Source of the DNA: an uncultured Bacteroidales bacterium
Lineage (GTDB): Bacteria; Bacteroidota; Bacteroidia; Bacteroidales; UBA932
DNA: 41,028 nucleotides
Assembly: GCA_946187975.1 (NCBI GenBank)
Contig: CAMHTE010000007.1
Span: forward strand, 1-41,028
Direction: 5' to 3'
Numbering within the stretch: position 1 is the stretch's first letter; each line of letters begins with the position of its first letter. This document shows positions 17,631 through 27,336 of the stretch, in pieces. A program made the translations under genes and the position numbers. Under the pieces are notes generated by a model. It worked only from the letters and a program-made list of their open reading frames with translations, was not told where the DNA came from and did not search any database.

Positions 17631-19256
17631 TTACAATTTTAGTTCTGCATCGGCATAGGATGTAGCTGCCGGGCGATGGGTTATGCAGATGACAGTTTTG
17701 CGTCCGCGGTAGCGTCCGCTGATATTCTCCAGCACTTCCAGTTCGGTGGCTGCATCGAGTGCGGAAGTAGCCTCGTCCAGGACCAGTATGCCTCCCGGAC
17801 GGAGCAGTGCGCGGGCGATGGCTATACGCTGGGCCTGACCTTCGCTGAGACCGGCTCCGACCTCTGCGCAGTCGGTTTCCAGACCTGCGGGGAGATCGAA
17901 CACGAATCCTGCCGCGGCTGTAACCAGAGCCTCCTTCATTTCGTCCTCTGACGCGTCGGGATTGGCCAGCAGCAGGTTTGCCTTTATGGTCCCGCTCATC
18001 AGGCTATTACCCTGGGGAACGTACATGAAATTGCAGCGGGTGTCGGCGGAAGATTCCGTAGCCGGATCGTACAATTCCACGCTGCCGGCCGTAGGACGGA
18101 GCATGGCCATCATAACCTTTATGAGCGTACTCTTTCCGCTGCCGGTACTGCCGGTAATGGCGGTCACGCTGCCGGGAGCGAAATCGTAGTCAAGCCCTTC
18201 GAAAACAGGCTTTGCGGCATCCGGATAACTGAACGACAGTCCTTTGAGACGTACTCCGGGAGCTCCGGGGAGAAGTATGGCTCCCTTCTCTTCCTCCTGC
18301 TCCATCTCTTCCAGTTCCAGCAACCTCTCTTCCGAAGAAAGTGCCCTGATAAAGGCCGGAATCTGACGTGTGATATCCGCCACCGGCCTCTGCACCTGCC
18401 CCACAAGCTGGAGGAAGGCTGTCATGAGGCCGAAGGTGACGCTTCCGTCGCGAAGGCCGAGCACACTCCAGATAAAGGCTGCGGCATAACCGGCCACGAA
18501 ACCGGCCTGAAGGAAAGAACGGGATACCGCAGCGTAGTTGAGCCGCGTCACCGTAAGGTCGCGGACATCATCCTGCATATCGTCGAGATCGTCGAGGACC
18601 TCGTCGGTGCCTCCCATGGTACGCACCAGCATGCGGTGCTGGAGATTCTCCTGAATATGAGCCTGAACCCGGCTGTCTCCCCGGCGGATGTCGGTGGTCA
18701 GAGCCCTCATCTTACGGAAGAAAAGACGGCTCCCGAGCACTGCGGCCGGCATTATGAATATCAGAATCCAGGCAAGGTCGGAAGAAAGGGCGAAAAGGAA
18801 GATGGTAGCTGCAATCAACTGGCAGATGGTCACCACCACCTGCGGCAGCGACACCACCGTAAAGTCCACTACGACGCGTATGTCCTCTTCGAGACGGTTT
18901 ACCGTGTCGCCGCTGTGGAAACGTTCCTTGCCGGTCCACACGCTGCGCATTACCCTCCCGAAAACCTTCGAACGGGTATCGTTCCTGGCGGTCACCTCAA
19001 GCCAGCCTTCCCAATAACGGGCGCCCACGCGGACGGCAATCTGCGCCAGAAGTATGGAAGCGAACAGGATGATCCCCCGCATCAGGCCTCCGGCATCCTG
19101 TCCGGTGGCTATATCTACCAGGCGCTTGCTGTACCACACGAAGAGGAGGGCAAGCGCGACTTCCGCGAGTCCTAACAACACGCTCACACCCACCTTGAAG
19201 CGTAAGGGCTTCAGGGTGCGGAGCAATGCACGGAAGCAATCGCGGAATGGTTTCAT
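17631..19256 (-). CDS. ABC transporter, fused permease and ATP-binding protein
   Basis: TM domain then Walker A GSTGSGKST, signature LSEGQAQRIAIARALLR, Walker B ILVLDEATSALD, H-loop CITHR. No N-terminal C39 peptidase domain seen. Confidence 0.95.
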   Translation of the reverse strand: MKPFRDCFRALLRTLKPLRFKVGVSVLLGLAEVALALLFVWYSKRLVDIATGQDAGGLMRGIILFASILLAQIAVRVGARYWEGWLEVTARNDTRSKVFGRVMRSVWTGKERFHSGDTVNRLEEDIRVVVDFTVVSLPQVVVTICQLIAATIFLFALSSDLAWILIFIMPAAVLGSRLFFRKMRALTTDIRRGDSRVQAHIQENLQHRMLVRTMGGTDEVLDDLDDMQDDVRDLTVTRLNYAAVSRSFLQAGFVAGYAAAFIWSVLGLRDGSVTFGLMTAFLQLVGQVQRPVADITRQIPAFIRALSSEERLLELEEMEQEEEKGAILLPGAPGVRLKGLSFSYPDAAKPVFEGLDYDFAPGSVTAITGSTGSGKSTLIKVMMAMLRPTAGSVELYDPATESSADTRCNFMYVPQGNSLMSGTIKANLLLANPDASEDEMKEALVTAAAGFVFDLPAGLETDCAEVGAGLSEGQAQRIAIARALLRPGGILVLDEATSALDAATELEVLENISGRYRGRKTVICITHRPAATSYADAELKL

Positions 19257-19257
19257 G

Positions 19258-19530
19258 TCAGGCTTCCACTATGCCGACCTCAATCCACTTGTCGGCTATG
19301 GCGGCGGCGTCCTTTGCCGCAACTTCTTCCTCAACCTCGTACTCTGCGAGCAGGAGGTCGGTGAGGTCCTTCACGCTGAACGATTCCTTGTCGGAAACCG
19401 CCTTCCAGAGGTAGGCCGCCGACTCGTTGAGCGATATCATCTTGTTGAAGTTCACCTGCGCAAGGCCTTCACCCACGATGATGAACTCTCCGCAAATGCT
19501 GCGAAGTTTGAATCCCTGTTTAACTTTCAT
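19258..19530 (-). CDS. PqqD-family (RRE-like) peptide chaperone protein
   Basis: 90 aa: MKVKQGFKLRSICGEFIIVGEGLAQVNFNKMISLNESAAYLWKAVSDKESFSVKDLTDLLLAEYEVEEEVAAKDAAAIADKWIEVGIVEA, a typical PqqD fold pattern. Confidence 0.87.
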   Translation of the reverse strand: MKVKQGFKLRSICGEFIIVGEGLAQVNFNKMISLNESAAYLWKAVSDKESFSVKDLTDLLLAEYEVEEEVAAKDAAAIADKWIEVGIVEA

Positions 19531-19987
19531 ACCCTTTTCTGTAAAGATACCTTCTGGTAATACCTAAAATAATCCTGCGGATTAACCGCGGTGTCGCGTG
19601 CCACTGGCGCCACTTTTTGAGGGCTTCCGGGCTGAGGGGATCGGAAACCTTTCCTGAGGCGTGCTGGATTCCCACCACGGTACCCTGTATATCCGACAGC
19701 CGGCAGCGTTCCACTCCGGCGAGGTTGCCGTCGCCCTTGAGCCGTACGTCTTCCCCGTTAACACCGAGCACGCGGTGAAGGACGTAGCGCCCGTCGAATA
19801 TCTCGGCAAGGACTATGTCGCCCCTGTTTATGGAGCTGCGCTTCTCCAGCACTACGCTGTCGGATCCTCCCCTGATGAAGGGAATCATGCTGACGCCCTT
19901 GGTCATGATAATCACCTGCCTTCCCTCGGCAAGGAGTTGCGAGACCTCGCCGAGCATTATCTCATTCGGAAGAATAATCTTGTTCAT
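19520..19987 (-). CDS. S24/S26-family peptidase-like protein (signal-peptidase fold)
   Basis: GVSMIPFIRGG (catalytic Ser box), GDIVLAEIFDGRYVLHRVLGVNGEDVRLKGDGN (His-type box D and GD box). Confidence 0.85.
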   Translation of the reverse strand: MNKIILPNEIMLGEVSQLLAEGRQVIIMTKGVSMIPFIRGGSDSVVLEKRSSINRGDIVLAEIFDGRYVLHRVLGVNGEDVRLKGDGNLAGVERCRLSDIQGTVVGIQHASGKVSDPLSPEALKKWRQWHATPRLIRRIILGITRRYLYRKGYES

Positions 19988-20877
19988 TTTATCAATTCAG
20001 CCGAGCATACCCTGGCGGCATCGGCGTCTGGACGGCAGTCGAGAACGTAGCAGGGAGTACGGGAAATAATCTTTTCAAAAGTGGCGTTAAGACCGTCGGC
20101 CATAGCAGTGTCGGACTTGAACCCGGAACTGGACGAGTACAGCAGGGCGTACGATTCCAGCACCTTGAGCCTGGTGATGACGTTGTCCGGACTGCGGCGT
20201 ATCTGTACGAAAGCGCCGGCAGGATAATGTTCGTTGCGGTAGCAGGGGGTCTTGCCGCTCCAGGGGCTGCCGTAAACCTCCACCGTTCCGTCGTCAAGCA
20301 CGCGGACTATGGGATTGTCGTCGTTCAGGAGTCGGCTGCCGGGGATATTCTCGAGCCACATGCGGCTGTGGGTGCTCTTGCCAGTGCCGCTCTTCGCGAG
20401 CCACAGGAAAGCGCGTCCGCCGTTCACTATCACGGATGCATGCATCTCGAGGGTTCCAAGGCAGGCCGTACGGAAGGCGAACAGCAGCATGAGCGCGTTG
20501 TTAAGGCCGAAAAGGCCTTCCCCCGGCCTGAGTATCTGAAGGCGTCCGCGGGAGAAGGAGGAATCGGAATGCATGCGTGCGCAGACCGGCTTTCCCTTGC
20601 AGACGGCCATGTCGCAGACCCAGGTATCATCAGTCTTGGAGAGTTCGATTACGGGCTCGCCTTCCTCTTCGTATCCTCCATAAACCTTTTCCGCTTGGAT
20701 ATCCGGCAGGGACCCGACTATTTCCACGGTAAAAAGCGGCTCTCCGGCGTCATCGCCAACCTCGAACGGCCCGTACTGGGCCATCTTCCCCGCGAGGGGA
20801 TGGTCTTCGGGCATTATGACGCTGAAAAGGTGGCCTGCCACCCGGAATGTCCTGGTCATCGGTCTCTCTTTTTTCAA
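19984..20877 (-). CDS. HPr kinase/PEPCK-like P-loop protein
   Basis: MHASVIVNGGRAFLWLAKSGTGKSTHSRMWLENIPGSRLLNDDNPIVRV...GSPWSGKT, the HprK-like signature seen in RiPP-associated kinases. Confidence 0.83.
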   Translation of the reverse strand: MKKERPMTRTFRVAGHLFSVIMPEDHPLAGKMAQYGPFEVGDDAGEPLFTVEIVGSLPDIQAEKVYGGYEEEGEPVIELSKTDDTWVCDMAVCKGKPVCARMHSDSSFSRGRLQILRPGEGLFGLNNALMLLFAFRTACLGTLEMHASVIVNGGRAFLWLAKSGTGKSTHSRMWLENIPGSRLLNDDNPIVRVLDDGTVEVYGSPWSGKTPCYRNEHYPAGAFVQIRRSPDNVITRLKVLESYALLYSSSSGFKSDTAMADGLNATFEKIISRTPCYVLDCRPDADAARVCSAELIK

Positions 20878-20882
20878 TTATG

Positions 20883-20921
20883 CAAAGATAGTAAATTTTA
20901 TCGCTTTATTTGTTATATTTG
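20883..20921. promoter_or_regulatory. divergent Bacteroidota-type -7 elements for the HPrK-like operon (-) and the DUF4290 gene (+)
   Basis: CAAAGATA (20883-20890; - strand TATCTTTG) and TATATTTG (20914-20921), both matching TAnnTTTG. Confidence 0.55.
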
Positions 20922-20943
20922 CATACTTTGACACTCTCTATCT

Positions 20944-21606
20944 ATGACCGATACCGAATTCAACCTGGACTATAATACGGGGCGCGAGCGGCTCGCCATG
21001 CCCGAATACGGACGCAATGTGCTCAAGATGGTGGAACAGCTCCGCGAGATACCCGACCGCGACAAGCGCAGCGAGCAGGCACGCGCCGTCATCAAGACCA
21101 TGGAGATACTCAATCCCTCCGTCCGCAGTTTCGAAAACTGGGAGCATAAGCTGTGGGACCATCTCTACATGATCGCCGGTTTCGACCTCGACATCGATTC
21201 CCCGTATCCCTGCCCTGCAAAGGAAGAATTCGAGACGTCCCCGGTTCCCCTCCCGATGAAGGGCACCCGCATCCGCGCCACCCACTACGGCCGCAATATC
21301 GAAAAGATCATAGACCTGCTCTGCGAGGAGCCCGACGGCGAGGTCAAGACCGCGATGATACGCTCGCTCGCCATATACATGCGCCAGCAGTATCTTATCT
21401 GGAACAAAGACAGTGTTGCCGACGAGACCATCTTCGCCGACATCGAAAAACTCTCCGACTACAGGCTGAAGGTTCCCGCCGACATCTCCCTTGGCAAGGT
21501 ATCGCAGAACGCCAGCTTCTCCCGCCCTACCCTGGGCATCAACGTGGGCCAGCAGCCCGGCAAAAAGAACCGCAAGTGGAATAACCGCAAGGGAGGCAAG
21601 AGATGA
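20944..21606 (+). CDS. DUF4290 domain-containing protein
   Basis: DFNL-type N-terminus: FNLDYNTGRERLAMPEYGRNVLKMVEQLREIPDRDKRSEQARAVIKTMEILNP...; characteristic Bacteroidota DUF4290 sequence. Confidence 0.88.
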   Translation: MTDTEFNLDYNTGRERLAMPEYGRNVLKMVEQLREIPDRDKRSEQARAVIKTMEILNPSVRSFENWEHKLWDHLYMIAGFDLDIDSPYPCPAKEEFETSPVPLPMKGTRIRATHYGRNIEKIIDLLCEEPDGEVKTAMIRSLAIYMRQQYLIWNKDSVADETIFADIEKLSDYRLKVPADISLGKVSQNASFSRPTLGINVGQQPGKKNRKWNNRKGGKR

Positions 21607-24020
21607 GAAGGTTCTTCGACGCACTGGCATTCTGGCGCAGGTGGGACGAGCGCGAGCGCAGCATAGCCGCATGGCTTACAGGCTTCGCGGTGGCGGCTCT
21701 CGGACTGTTCGTCCTGATAGCATCGGTATCGTATCTTTTCCACTGGCAGCAGGACATGAGCCTCCTGAGCGATCCCTCGATGATGAATGGTGACGTAGCC
21801 GTGGGCAACGCCGCCGGCAAGATGGGATACAAGACCGGATACCTCCTTGTCTGCGAACTCTTCGGCCTGGGCAGTTTCGCCCTCCCGCTGATACTCTTTG
21901 CAATAAGCGCAAAGCTGATGAGCGGCAAATGGCGCTACTCGCTGATTAAAACTACCCTCATAGCAGCATCCGGCGCCCTTGTGGCGGCTATTCTCCTTGC
22001 CTTCGTAGGCAATCTCTTCGGTGAAAACCTGCAATATGCCTTCGGAGGAGGACTCGGAGGAGAATGCGGCAGCCGCATCGTAGCCTGGGGCGGCAACCTT
22101 TTCGGACCCGTCATCACCGGATTGCTCGTAATCCTGCTCGTCGGCCTTTGGCTCTTCCTCAGCAGCAGGCGTTTCATCGACTGGGCGTATGAACTGCTCC
22201 ATCGCGACGGCGACAGGCAGGAAGAGGAAGAGACCGTGGATGATTTCGAAGACACAGACGATGCCGGAGCGGAGGAAAAAGAGGGAGAGGAAGAAGAAGA
22301 GGAGGAAGAAGATAATGATGCCGGGGAAGAAGCCCCGGAGGAGAAGGAAGAGACCGAAGCAGCTGACGCAGAACCCGCCAAACCAGGCGAGGAGGGGCTG
22401 GAGGTTATCACAGACGAGAACAACACCCTCGACGTGGACCACTATGAAGAACTCCCTCCCATCGACAATAGGCTCGATCCGCCGGAAGGACTCCCCTCCT
22501 TCAAGTTCCCTTCGATCGACCTGCTCAAATCCTATGCATCCGACAGGCGTCAGGTTTCGATGGACGAGCTCCAGCGCAACAACAATAAGATCCGGGTCAC
22601 CCTCAGGAACTATCGCATCGAGGTTACCGACGTAAAGGCCCAGGTAGGGCCCACTGTCACCCTCTACAAGCTTACCCTGGCTCCCGGAGTGCGTATCCAG
22701 GAAGTCAAGCGCCTCCAGGACGACATCGCCCTTGCCCTCAACGCAAGGGGCGTCAGGGTCGTTACGCTGCAGGACTCCGTAGGTATAGAGGTAGCTAACG
22801 ACTACTCCTCCATAGTGCCCCTGAAGAGCCTGCTTAACAGCGAGGCCTTCCGCGAGAGCAAATACGAACTCCCCGTAGCGATAGGTTACACCATAACCCA
22901 GCACGTGAAGGTATTCGACCTCGCAGAAGCTCCGCACCTGCTGATTGCCGGTGCCACCAAGCAGGGTAAGTCCGTGGGACTCAACGTCATTATAGGATCG
23001 CTGCTGTACAGCAAGCATCCTTCTGAACTCAAGTTCGTATTCATCGATCCCAAGATGGTGGAATTCTCGGCCTACGGCAAACTGCTCAAGCATTACCTTG
23101 CCGTGCTTCCCACCGCGGGCGATGAGGAAGAAGAGCGCAACAAGGCCATAGTCAAGAACGCGAAGGACGCCGACAAGGTTCTCAAGAGCCTCTGCGTGGA
23201 GATGGACCAGCGCTACGAACTGCTCAGCAAGGCGGGTTGCAACAAAGTGACCCTGTACAACGAGCGCTTTAAGGCTCGCAAGCTCAATCCCAAGAACGGG
23301 CACCGCTACCTGCCTTATCTGGTTACCGTCGTTGACGAATACGCCGACCTTACAATGACTCTCGGCGCCAGCCCCGAAGTAAGGGCTTCGTCCAAGAGCA
23401 TTACCAACTCCATCATACGCCTTGCCCAGAAGGGCCGTGCGGCTGGAATCCACGTTATACTCGCGACCCAGCGTCCTTCGGTGGACGTCATCTCGGGTAT
23501 CATCAAGAGTAACTTCCCCATGCGTATCGCCTTCCGTGTGGCTTCCAGGACCGACTCCATGACCATACTCGACTCCACCGGAGCCGAAACGCTCATAGGC
23601 AAGGGCGACATGCTGCTGTCCGGAGGTATAGAGAACGAGCGCATCCAGTGCGGCTTCGTGAGCGGCGACGAGATCGACGACCTCACCTCCTTCATCGGCA
23701 AGCAGCAGGGGTACAACAAGAGCTACAACACCCCTTATTACCTGCCTGAGGTTCAGGAGGAAGGTTCGGGGTCCGGATCCGGCGGCGAACTTGGCGAACT
23801 CGACGAACGCTTCGAGGAAGCCGCCAAGATGGTGGTAACCACCAAGAGAGGCTCCACTTCCGATCTGCAAAGGCGTCTGGGCATGGGTTACGCCAAGGCC
23901 GGACGCGTAATGGACCAGCTGGAAAAAGCCGGCATTGTGGGCCCCCAGGAAGGAAGCAAGCCCCGCGCCGTGCTTGTCGACACGCTTGAAGAACTGCAAA
24001 CCATACTAGATACCCTGTAA
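21603..24020 (+). CDS. ftsK: FtsK/SpoIIIE-family DNA translocase
   Basis: N-terminal TM helices, acidic linker, Walker A GATKQGKSVG, ARLAQKGRAAGIHVILATQRPSVDVISG, C-terminal gamma winged helix (TSDLQRRLGMGYAKAGRVMDQLEKAGIVGP). Confidence 0.96.
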   Translation: MRRFFDALAFWRRWDERERSIAAWLTGFAVAALGLFVLIASVSYLFHWQQDMSLLSDPSMMNGDVAVGNAAGKMGYKTGYLLVCELFGLGSFALPLILFAISAKLMSGKWRYSLIKTTLIAASGALVAAILLAFVGNLFGENLQYAFGGGLGGECGSRIVAWGGNLFGPVITGLLVILLVGLWLFLSSRRFIDWAYELLHRDGDRQEEEETVDDFEDTDDAGAEEKEGEEEEEEEEDNDAGEEAPEEKEETEAADAEPAKPGEEGLEVITDENNTLDVDHYEELPPIDNRLDPPEGLPSFKFPSIDLLKSYASDRRQVSMDELQRNNNKIRVTLRNYRIEVTDVKAQVGPTVTLYKLTLAPGVRIQEVKRLQDDIALALNARGVRVVTLQDSVGIEVANDYSSIVPLKSLLNSEAFRESKYELPVAIGYTITQHVKVFDLAEAPHLLIAGATKQGKSVGLNVIIGSLLYSKHPSELKFVFIDPKMVEFSAYGKLLKHYLAVLPTAGDEEEERNKAIVKNAKDADKVLKSLCVEMDQRYELLSKAGCNKVTLYNERFKARKLNPKNGHRYLPYLVTVVDEYADLTMTLGASPEVRASSKSITNSIIRLAQKGRAAGIHVILATQRPSVDVISGIIKSNFPMRIAFRVASRTDSMTILDSTGAETLIGKGDMLLSGGIENERIQCGFVSGDEIDDLTSFIGKQQGYNKSYNTPYYLPEVQEEGSGSGSGGELGELDERFEEAAKMVVTTKRGSTSDLQRRLGMGYAKAGRVMDQLEKAGIVGPQEGSKPRAVLVDTLEELQTILDTL

Positions 24021-24535
24021 TGTCCGTCAAACGTCAACTCTGCCTTTTCGCGGCCCTTCTGCTGTGCGCCCTCGCCGGAGCGCAGGACGGTCCGCTGGCT
24101 AAGGTGGAGGCGCTGCTCGAAGGATCGAGGATAAGCTTCAACTACAGTTACGAGGTGCTCGAAGGCCTGCCTGTCAAGGGCAGCGGGGCAGCCGTGCTGC
24201 AGGGAAACAGCTATGTCCTTACCGAAGGCACCGCCGGGGTCTTTTGCAACGGCACCGACCGATGGACCGTTGATACGGCAAGCAAGGAGGTTTACATCGA
24301 GGCCGCAGGCGGCGAGAACGATATCTTCGGCAACGTATCCTCAATACTCCGCAAGTTCGAGGGTCTCCGCTTCGACGGCAAAACCCTTTCCGGCAAGGCC
24401 ACCCTTCCCGACGGGCGCCGCATATCATGCACCGCCACCATCCTGAAGCGCACTCCAGAGAGCGCCGACGGCAGTTTCTTCGTTTACGACACTTCCCGCC
24501 TGGATTCTTCCTGGGTTATAACCGACCTGCGATGA
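24020..24535 (+). CDS. LolA-like outer membrane lipoprotein carrier family protein
   Basis: Signal peptide; YEV...GSGAAVLQGNSYVLTEGTAGVFCNGTDRWTVDTASKEVYIE, LolA-like; position after ftsK is common in Bacteroidota. Confidence 0.7.
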   Translation: MSVKRQLCLFAALLLCALAGAQDGPLAKVEALLEGSRISFNYSYEVLEGLPVKGSGAAVLQGNSYVLTEGTAGVFCNGTDRWTVDTASKEVYIEAAGGENDIFGNVSSILRKFEGLRFDGKTLSGKATLPDGRRISCTATILKRTPESADGSFFVYDTSRLDSSWVITDLR

Positions 24536-27336
24536 CTCCTTTCCTGCAGCAGGTTGTAAGACACTATCATCCGGCAGGGTCTCCCGGCCGGATGTGTTTC
24601 ATATTCCCCAACAAGCGATCGGCATCGTTCTTCCGCAAATACCTCGGAGCGGAATGTGCCGCCGAAGGCAAGCCCATGATCGCACCGGCCTGCCTTACGA
24701 TGAACGACTTCTTCCGCACCCTCGACGGGAACGGCACCGCCGACCGCATTGACCAGCTTCTGATACTCTACGAGTGCTACAAGGAGCTGAAGCCTGACGC
24801 GGAACCGCTGGACGAGTTCCTGTTCTGGGGCGGCATACTGTTGAACGACTTCGGGGAGGTGGACAAATACCTTGTCGATGCCGGAAACATCTTCCGCAAC
24901 GTATCGGATTTCCGGCACATCCAGGATAGCTTCGATTATCTGGAGCCTCAGCAGAAGGCGGCTCTGGAACAGTTCCTGGGCCAGTTCCGCACCGAAGGCG
25001 AATACAAGGAACGTTTCCGCCGGATCTGGGACCTCCTGCTGCCGCTCTACCGCAGTTTCCGTTCCCGACTGGCGCAAAAGGGAATGGCGAGCGAAGGCAT
25101 GATGTACCGGGGGCTCGCCGACAGGCTCGACGCCGAGGCTGCCGTCGATATACTCGGGAAGCACTTCCCCGATGTGGAGAAGTTTGTGTTCGTTGGGCTC
25201 AACGCACTTAACGAATGCGAGAAGAAACTGCTCCGCAAGATGCGGGATGCAGGCGTGGCAGAGTTCTGCTGGGACTTCAGCAGCAAGGAGATACGCGACA
25301 CCGCCAATAAATCGGCGTTCTTCCTCACCCAGAATGTCAGCGAATTCCCGCAGTCCTTCAAACCCGACCCCGAAGGGCTGGGACGCCCCGTCGTAAATGT
25401 GGTCAGCGTTCCATCCTCAGTAGGACAAGTTAAGGTGGTGGCCGGCATATTGAGCGCTGCCCCTGCGGAGCCGGGGGCGGCTATGGCGTCCGCAGGCAGC
25501 CCCAGCTCTGCCGGAATCGAAACTGCCATTGTCCTTCCCGACGAAGGACTGTTGCTGTCGATGCTGAATTCCATTCCGGAGGAAATCCAGGACATCAACG
25601 TCACCATGGGCTACCCCATGAAGGGAGGCTCTTTCCATGCACTGATGCAGGACATCGCCGCCATGCAGCAGCATATCCGTGAGAAGGACGGATCTTTCAG
25701 CTTCTATCATAAACAGGTCTGGGGTATATTCTCCAACGGCATTTTCCGCAGCATACTAGACGAGGCCGGGACAGGGATCGTGACCGGAATACGCCAAAGG
25801 GCGATGTACTACGTGCCCCAGTCGGAATTTGCAGGGCATCCCCTTCTGGAACAGATATTCCATCCAGCAACGGACCCCGCCGCATACGAACTCGAACTCA
25901 CGAAAGCCATTGCCGTACTGATGAAGGCGAGGGGCGGTATGCAGATGGAACTCAACTTCGCCATGGCATGGTACAAGGCTGTGACACGCCTGCAGGAGCT
26001 CTCCCCCGCCGTCAGCCGCGATACATGGTTCCGCCTTCTGGACCAGCTGGTGACCGGCAGTGCGGTGCCCTTCGACGGCGAGCCGCTGAAAGGCCTGCAG
26101 ATCATGGGCCCCCTGGAAACCCGCGCCCTTGATTTCGAACGTCTTATCATACTCTCATGCAACGAGGGCATGTTTCCCAGACGCTCCGTCGGAGCCTCCT
26201 TCATCCCGGCCGAACTCCGGAAAGGATTCGGCCTTCCAACTTACGAATACCAGGATGCCGTGTGGGCATACTACTTCTACCGCGCCATCCAGCGTGCATC
26301 CGAGGTCTGGCTGCTCTACGACTCCCGTACCGAAGGCATACGCTCCGGCGAGGAGAGCCGCTACATACGCCAGCTGGAACTGCTTTACGGCTTCGACATC
26401 CGGAGATACGTCACACAGTCTCCCATTGTCTCCCCCACCGAAGAGGATGCCATAGAAAAGACGGACGAGCATATCGCAAGGATGCATGAACCCTACTTCG
26501 CCCTGTCTGCCACGCAGTTGCAGAATTACCTCGCCTGCCCCGCCAAGTTCTTCTACTCCAAGGTGGAAGGTCTCAGGCCCGCCGACGAAGTGGCCGAGGC
26601 GATGGACGGAGGCACGATAGGCAACGTGCTTCACGAGACCATGCAGAAGCTGTACTCGGGTCGCAGGAAGATCGACAGGGCCTATCTCGAGGGGCTGCTG
26701 AAGGATAGCAGGCGCGTCGAGGCGCTCGTGCGCGAAGGCATACTCTCCAAGACGCGCAGCGACGAGATTGTCGGTCGCAACCTCGTCTTCGAGGATATGA
26801 TATGCAAGTACGTCCGCGGCATTCTTTCGACAGACCTCAGGCTGCTTACCAACAGGGGCCTGGACAGTTTCGACATCCTCGGCCTGGAACTCAGGAAGAC
26901 CATGGACTTCGGCGGATTCCACTTCAAGGGGACCATCGATCGCATAGACAGTTTCGATTCGGGTACCATACGTGTCGTCGACTACAAGACCGGCAGCGTG
27001 GGAAAAGACGAGCTAAACCCCGACGTCGACAAGGTCTTCGGCGAAGACAATAAGAACCGGCCCAAGATTGCGCTGCAGCTTCTCATCTATGATATGCTGC
27101 TGGAAGGGTCCGCCATAGCCGGAGATAAACTGGTCCGAAACTGCATCTACCAGACTGCCAGCCTGTTCAAGGAAGACCCCGCCGAGGCACTGCGCGACGA
27201 AGAGTTCTGCAGCCAGGCGAAGGAACGTCTGGAAGAACTGCTGCGTGAGATTGACGACAAGAGCGTCCCCTGGACCAGGAAGGGCGACAAGGATACCTGC
27301 TCATACTGTGATTTCAAAGACCTTTGCGGAAGATGA
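24532..27336 (+). CDS. PD-(D/E)XK nuclease / AddB-like recombination protein
   Basis: MTPFLQQVVRHYHP...CFIFPNKRSASFFRKYL; nuclease motif GTIDRIDSF...RVVDYKTGS; cysteines YLACPAKFFY ... CSYCDFKDLC suggest a 4Fe-4S clasp. The ORF track start (24427) is upstream of the likely ATG. Confidence 0.88.
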   Translation: MTPFLQQVVRHYHPAGSPGRMCFIFPNKRSASFFRKYLGAECAAEGKPMIAPACLTMNDFFRTLDGNGTADRIDQLLILYECYKELKPDAEPLDEFLFWGGILLNDFGEVDKYLVDAGNIFRNVSDFRHIQDSFDYLEPQQKAALEQFLGQFRTEGEYKERFRRIWDLLLPLYRSFRSRLAQKGMASEGMMYRGLADRLDAEAAVDILGKHFPDVEKFVFVGLNALNECEKKLLRKMRDAGVAEFCWDFSSKEIRDTANKSAFFLTQNVSEFPQSFKPDPEGLGRPVVNVVSVPSSVGQVKVVAGILSAAPAEPGAAMASAGSPSSAGIETAIVLPDEGLLLSMLNSIPEEIQDINVTMGYPMKGGSFHALMQDIAAMQQHIREKDGSFSFYHKQVWGIFSNGIFRSILDEAGTGIVTGIRQRAMYYVPQSEFAGHPLLEQIFHPATDPAAYELELTKAIAVLMKARGGMQMELNFAMAWYKAVTRLQELSPAVSRDTWFRLLDQLVTGSAVPFDGEPLKGLQIMGPLETRALDFERLIILSCNEGMFPRRSVGASFIPAELRKGFGLPTYEYQDAVWAYYFYRAIQRASEVWLLYDSRTEGIRSGEESRYIRQLELLYGFDIRRYVTQSPIVSPTEEDAIEKTDEHIARMHEPYFALSATQLQNYLACPAKFFYSKVEGLRPADEVAEAMDGGTIGNVLHETMQKLYSGRRKIDRAYLEGLLKDSRRVEALVREGILSKTRSDEIVGRNLVFEDMICKYVRGILSTDLRLLTNRGLDSFDILGLELRKTMDFGGFHFKGTIDRIDSFDSGTIRVVDYKTGSVGKDELNPDVDKVFGEDNKNRPKIALQLLIYDMLLEGSAIAGDKLVRNCIYQTASLFKEDPAEALRDEEFCSQAKERLEELLREIDDKSVPWTRKGDKDTCSYCDFKDLCGR

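Noticed and set aside
17631-20877. Calling the HPrK/PqqD operon a lasso peptide cluster
   Set aside because: No B2 transglutaminase-like protease, no asparagine-synthetase-like cyclase and no precursor ORF were found in the window.
21459-23999. 846-aa ORF on the - strand opposite ftsK
   Set aside because: Shadow ORF: composition is not protein-like and it lies antisense to a well-conserved FtsK; the codon usage of ftsK (few TTA/CTA/TCA codons) explains the lack of antisense stops.
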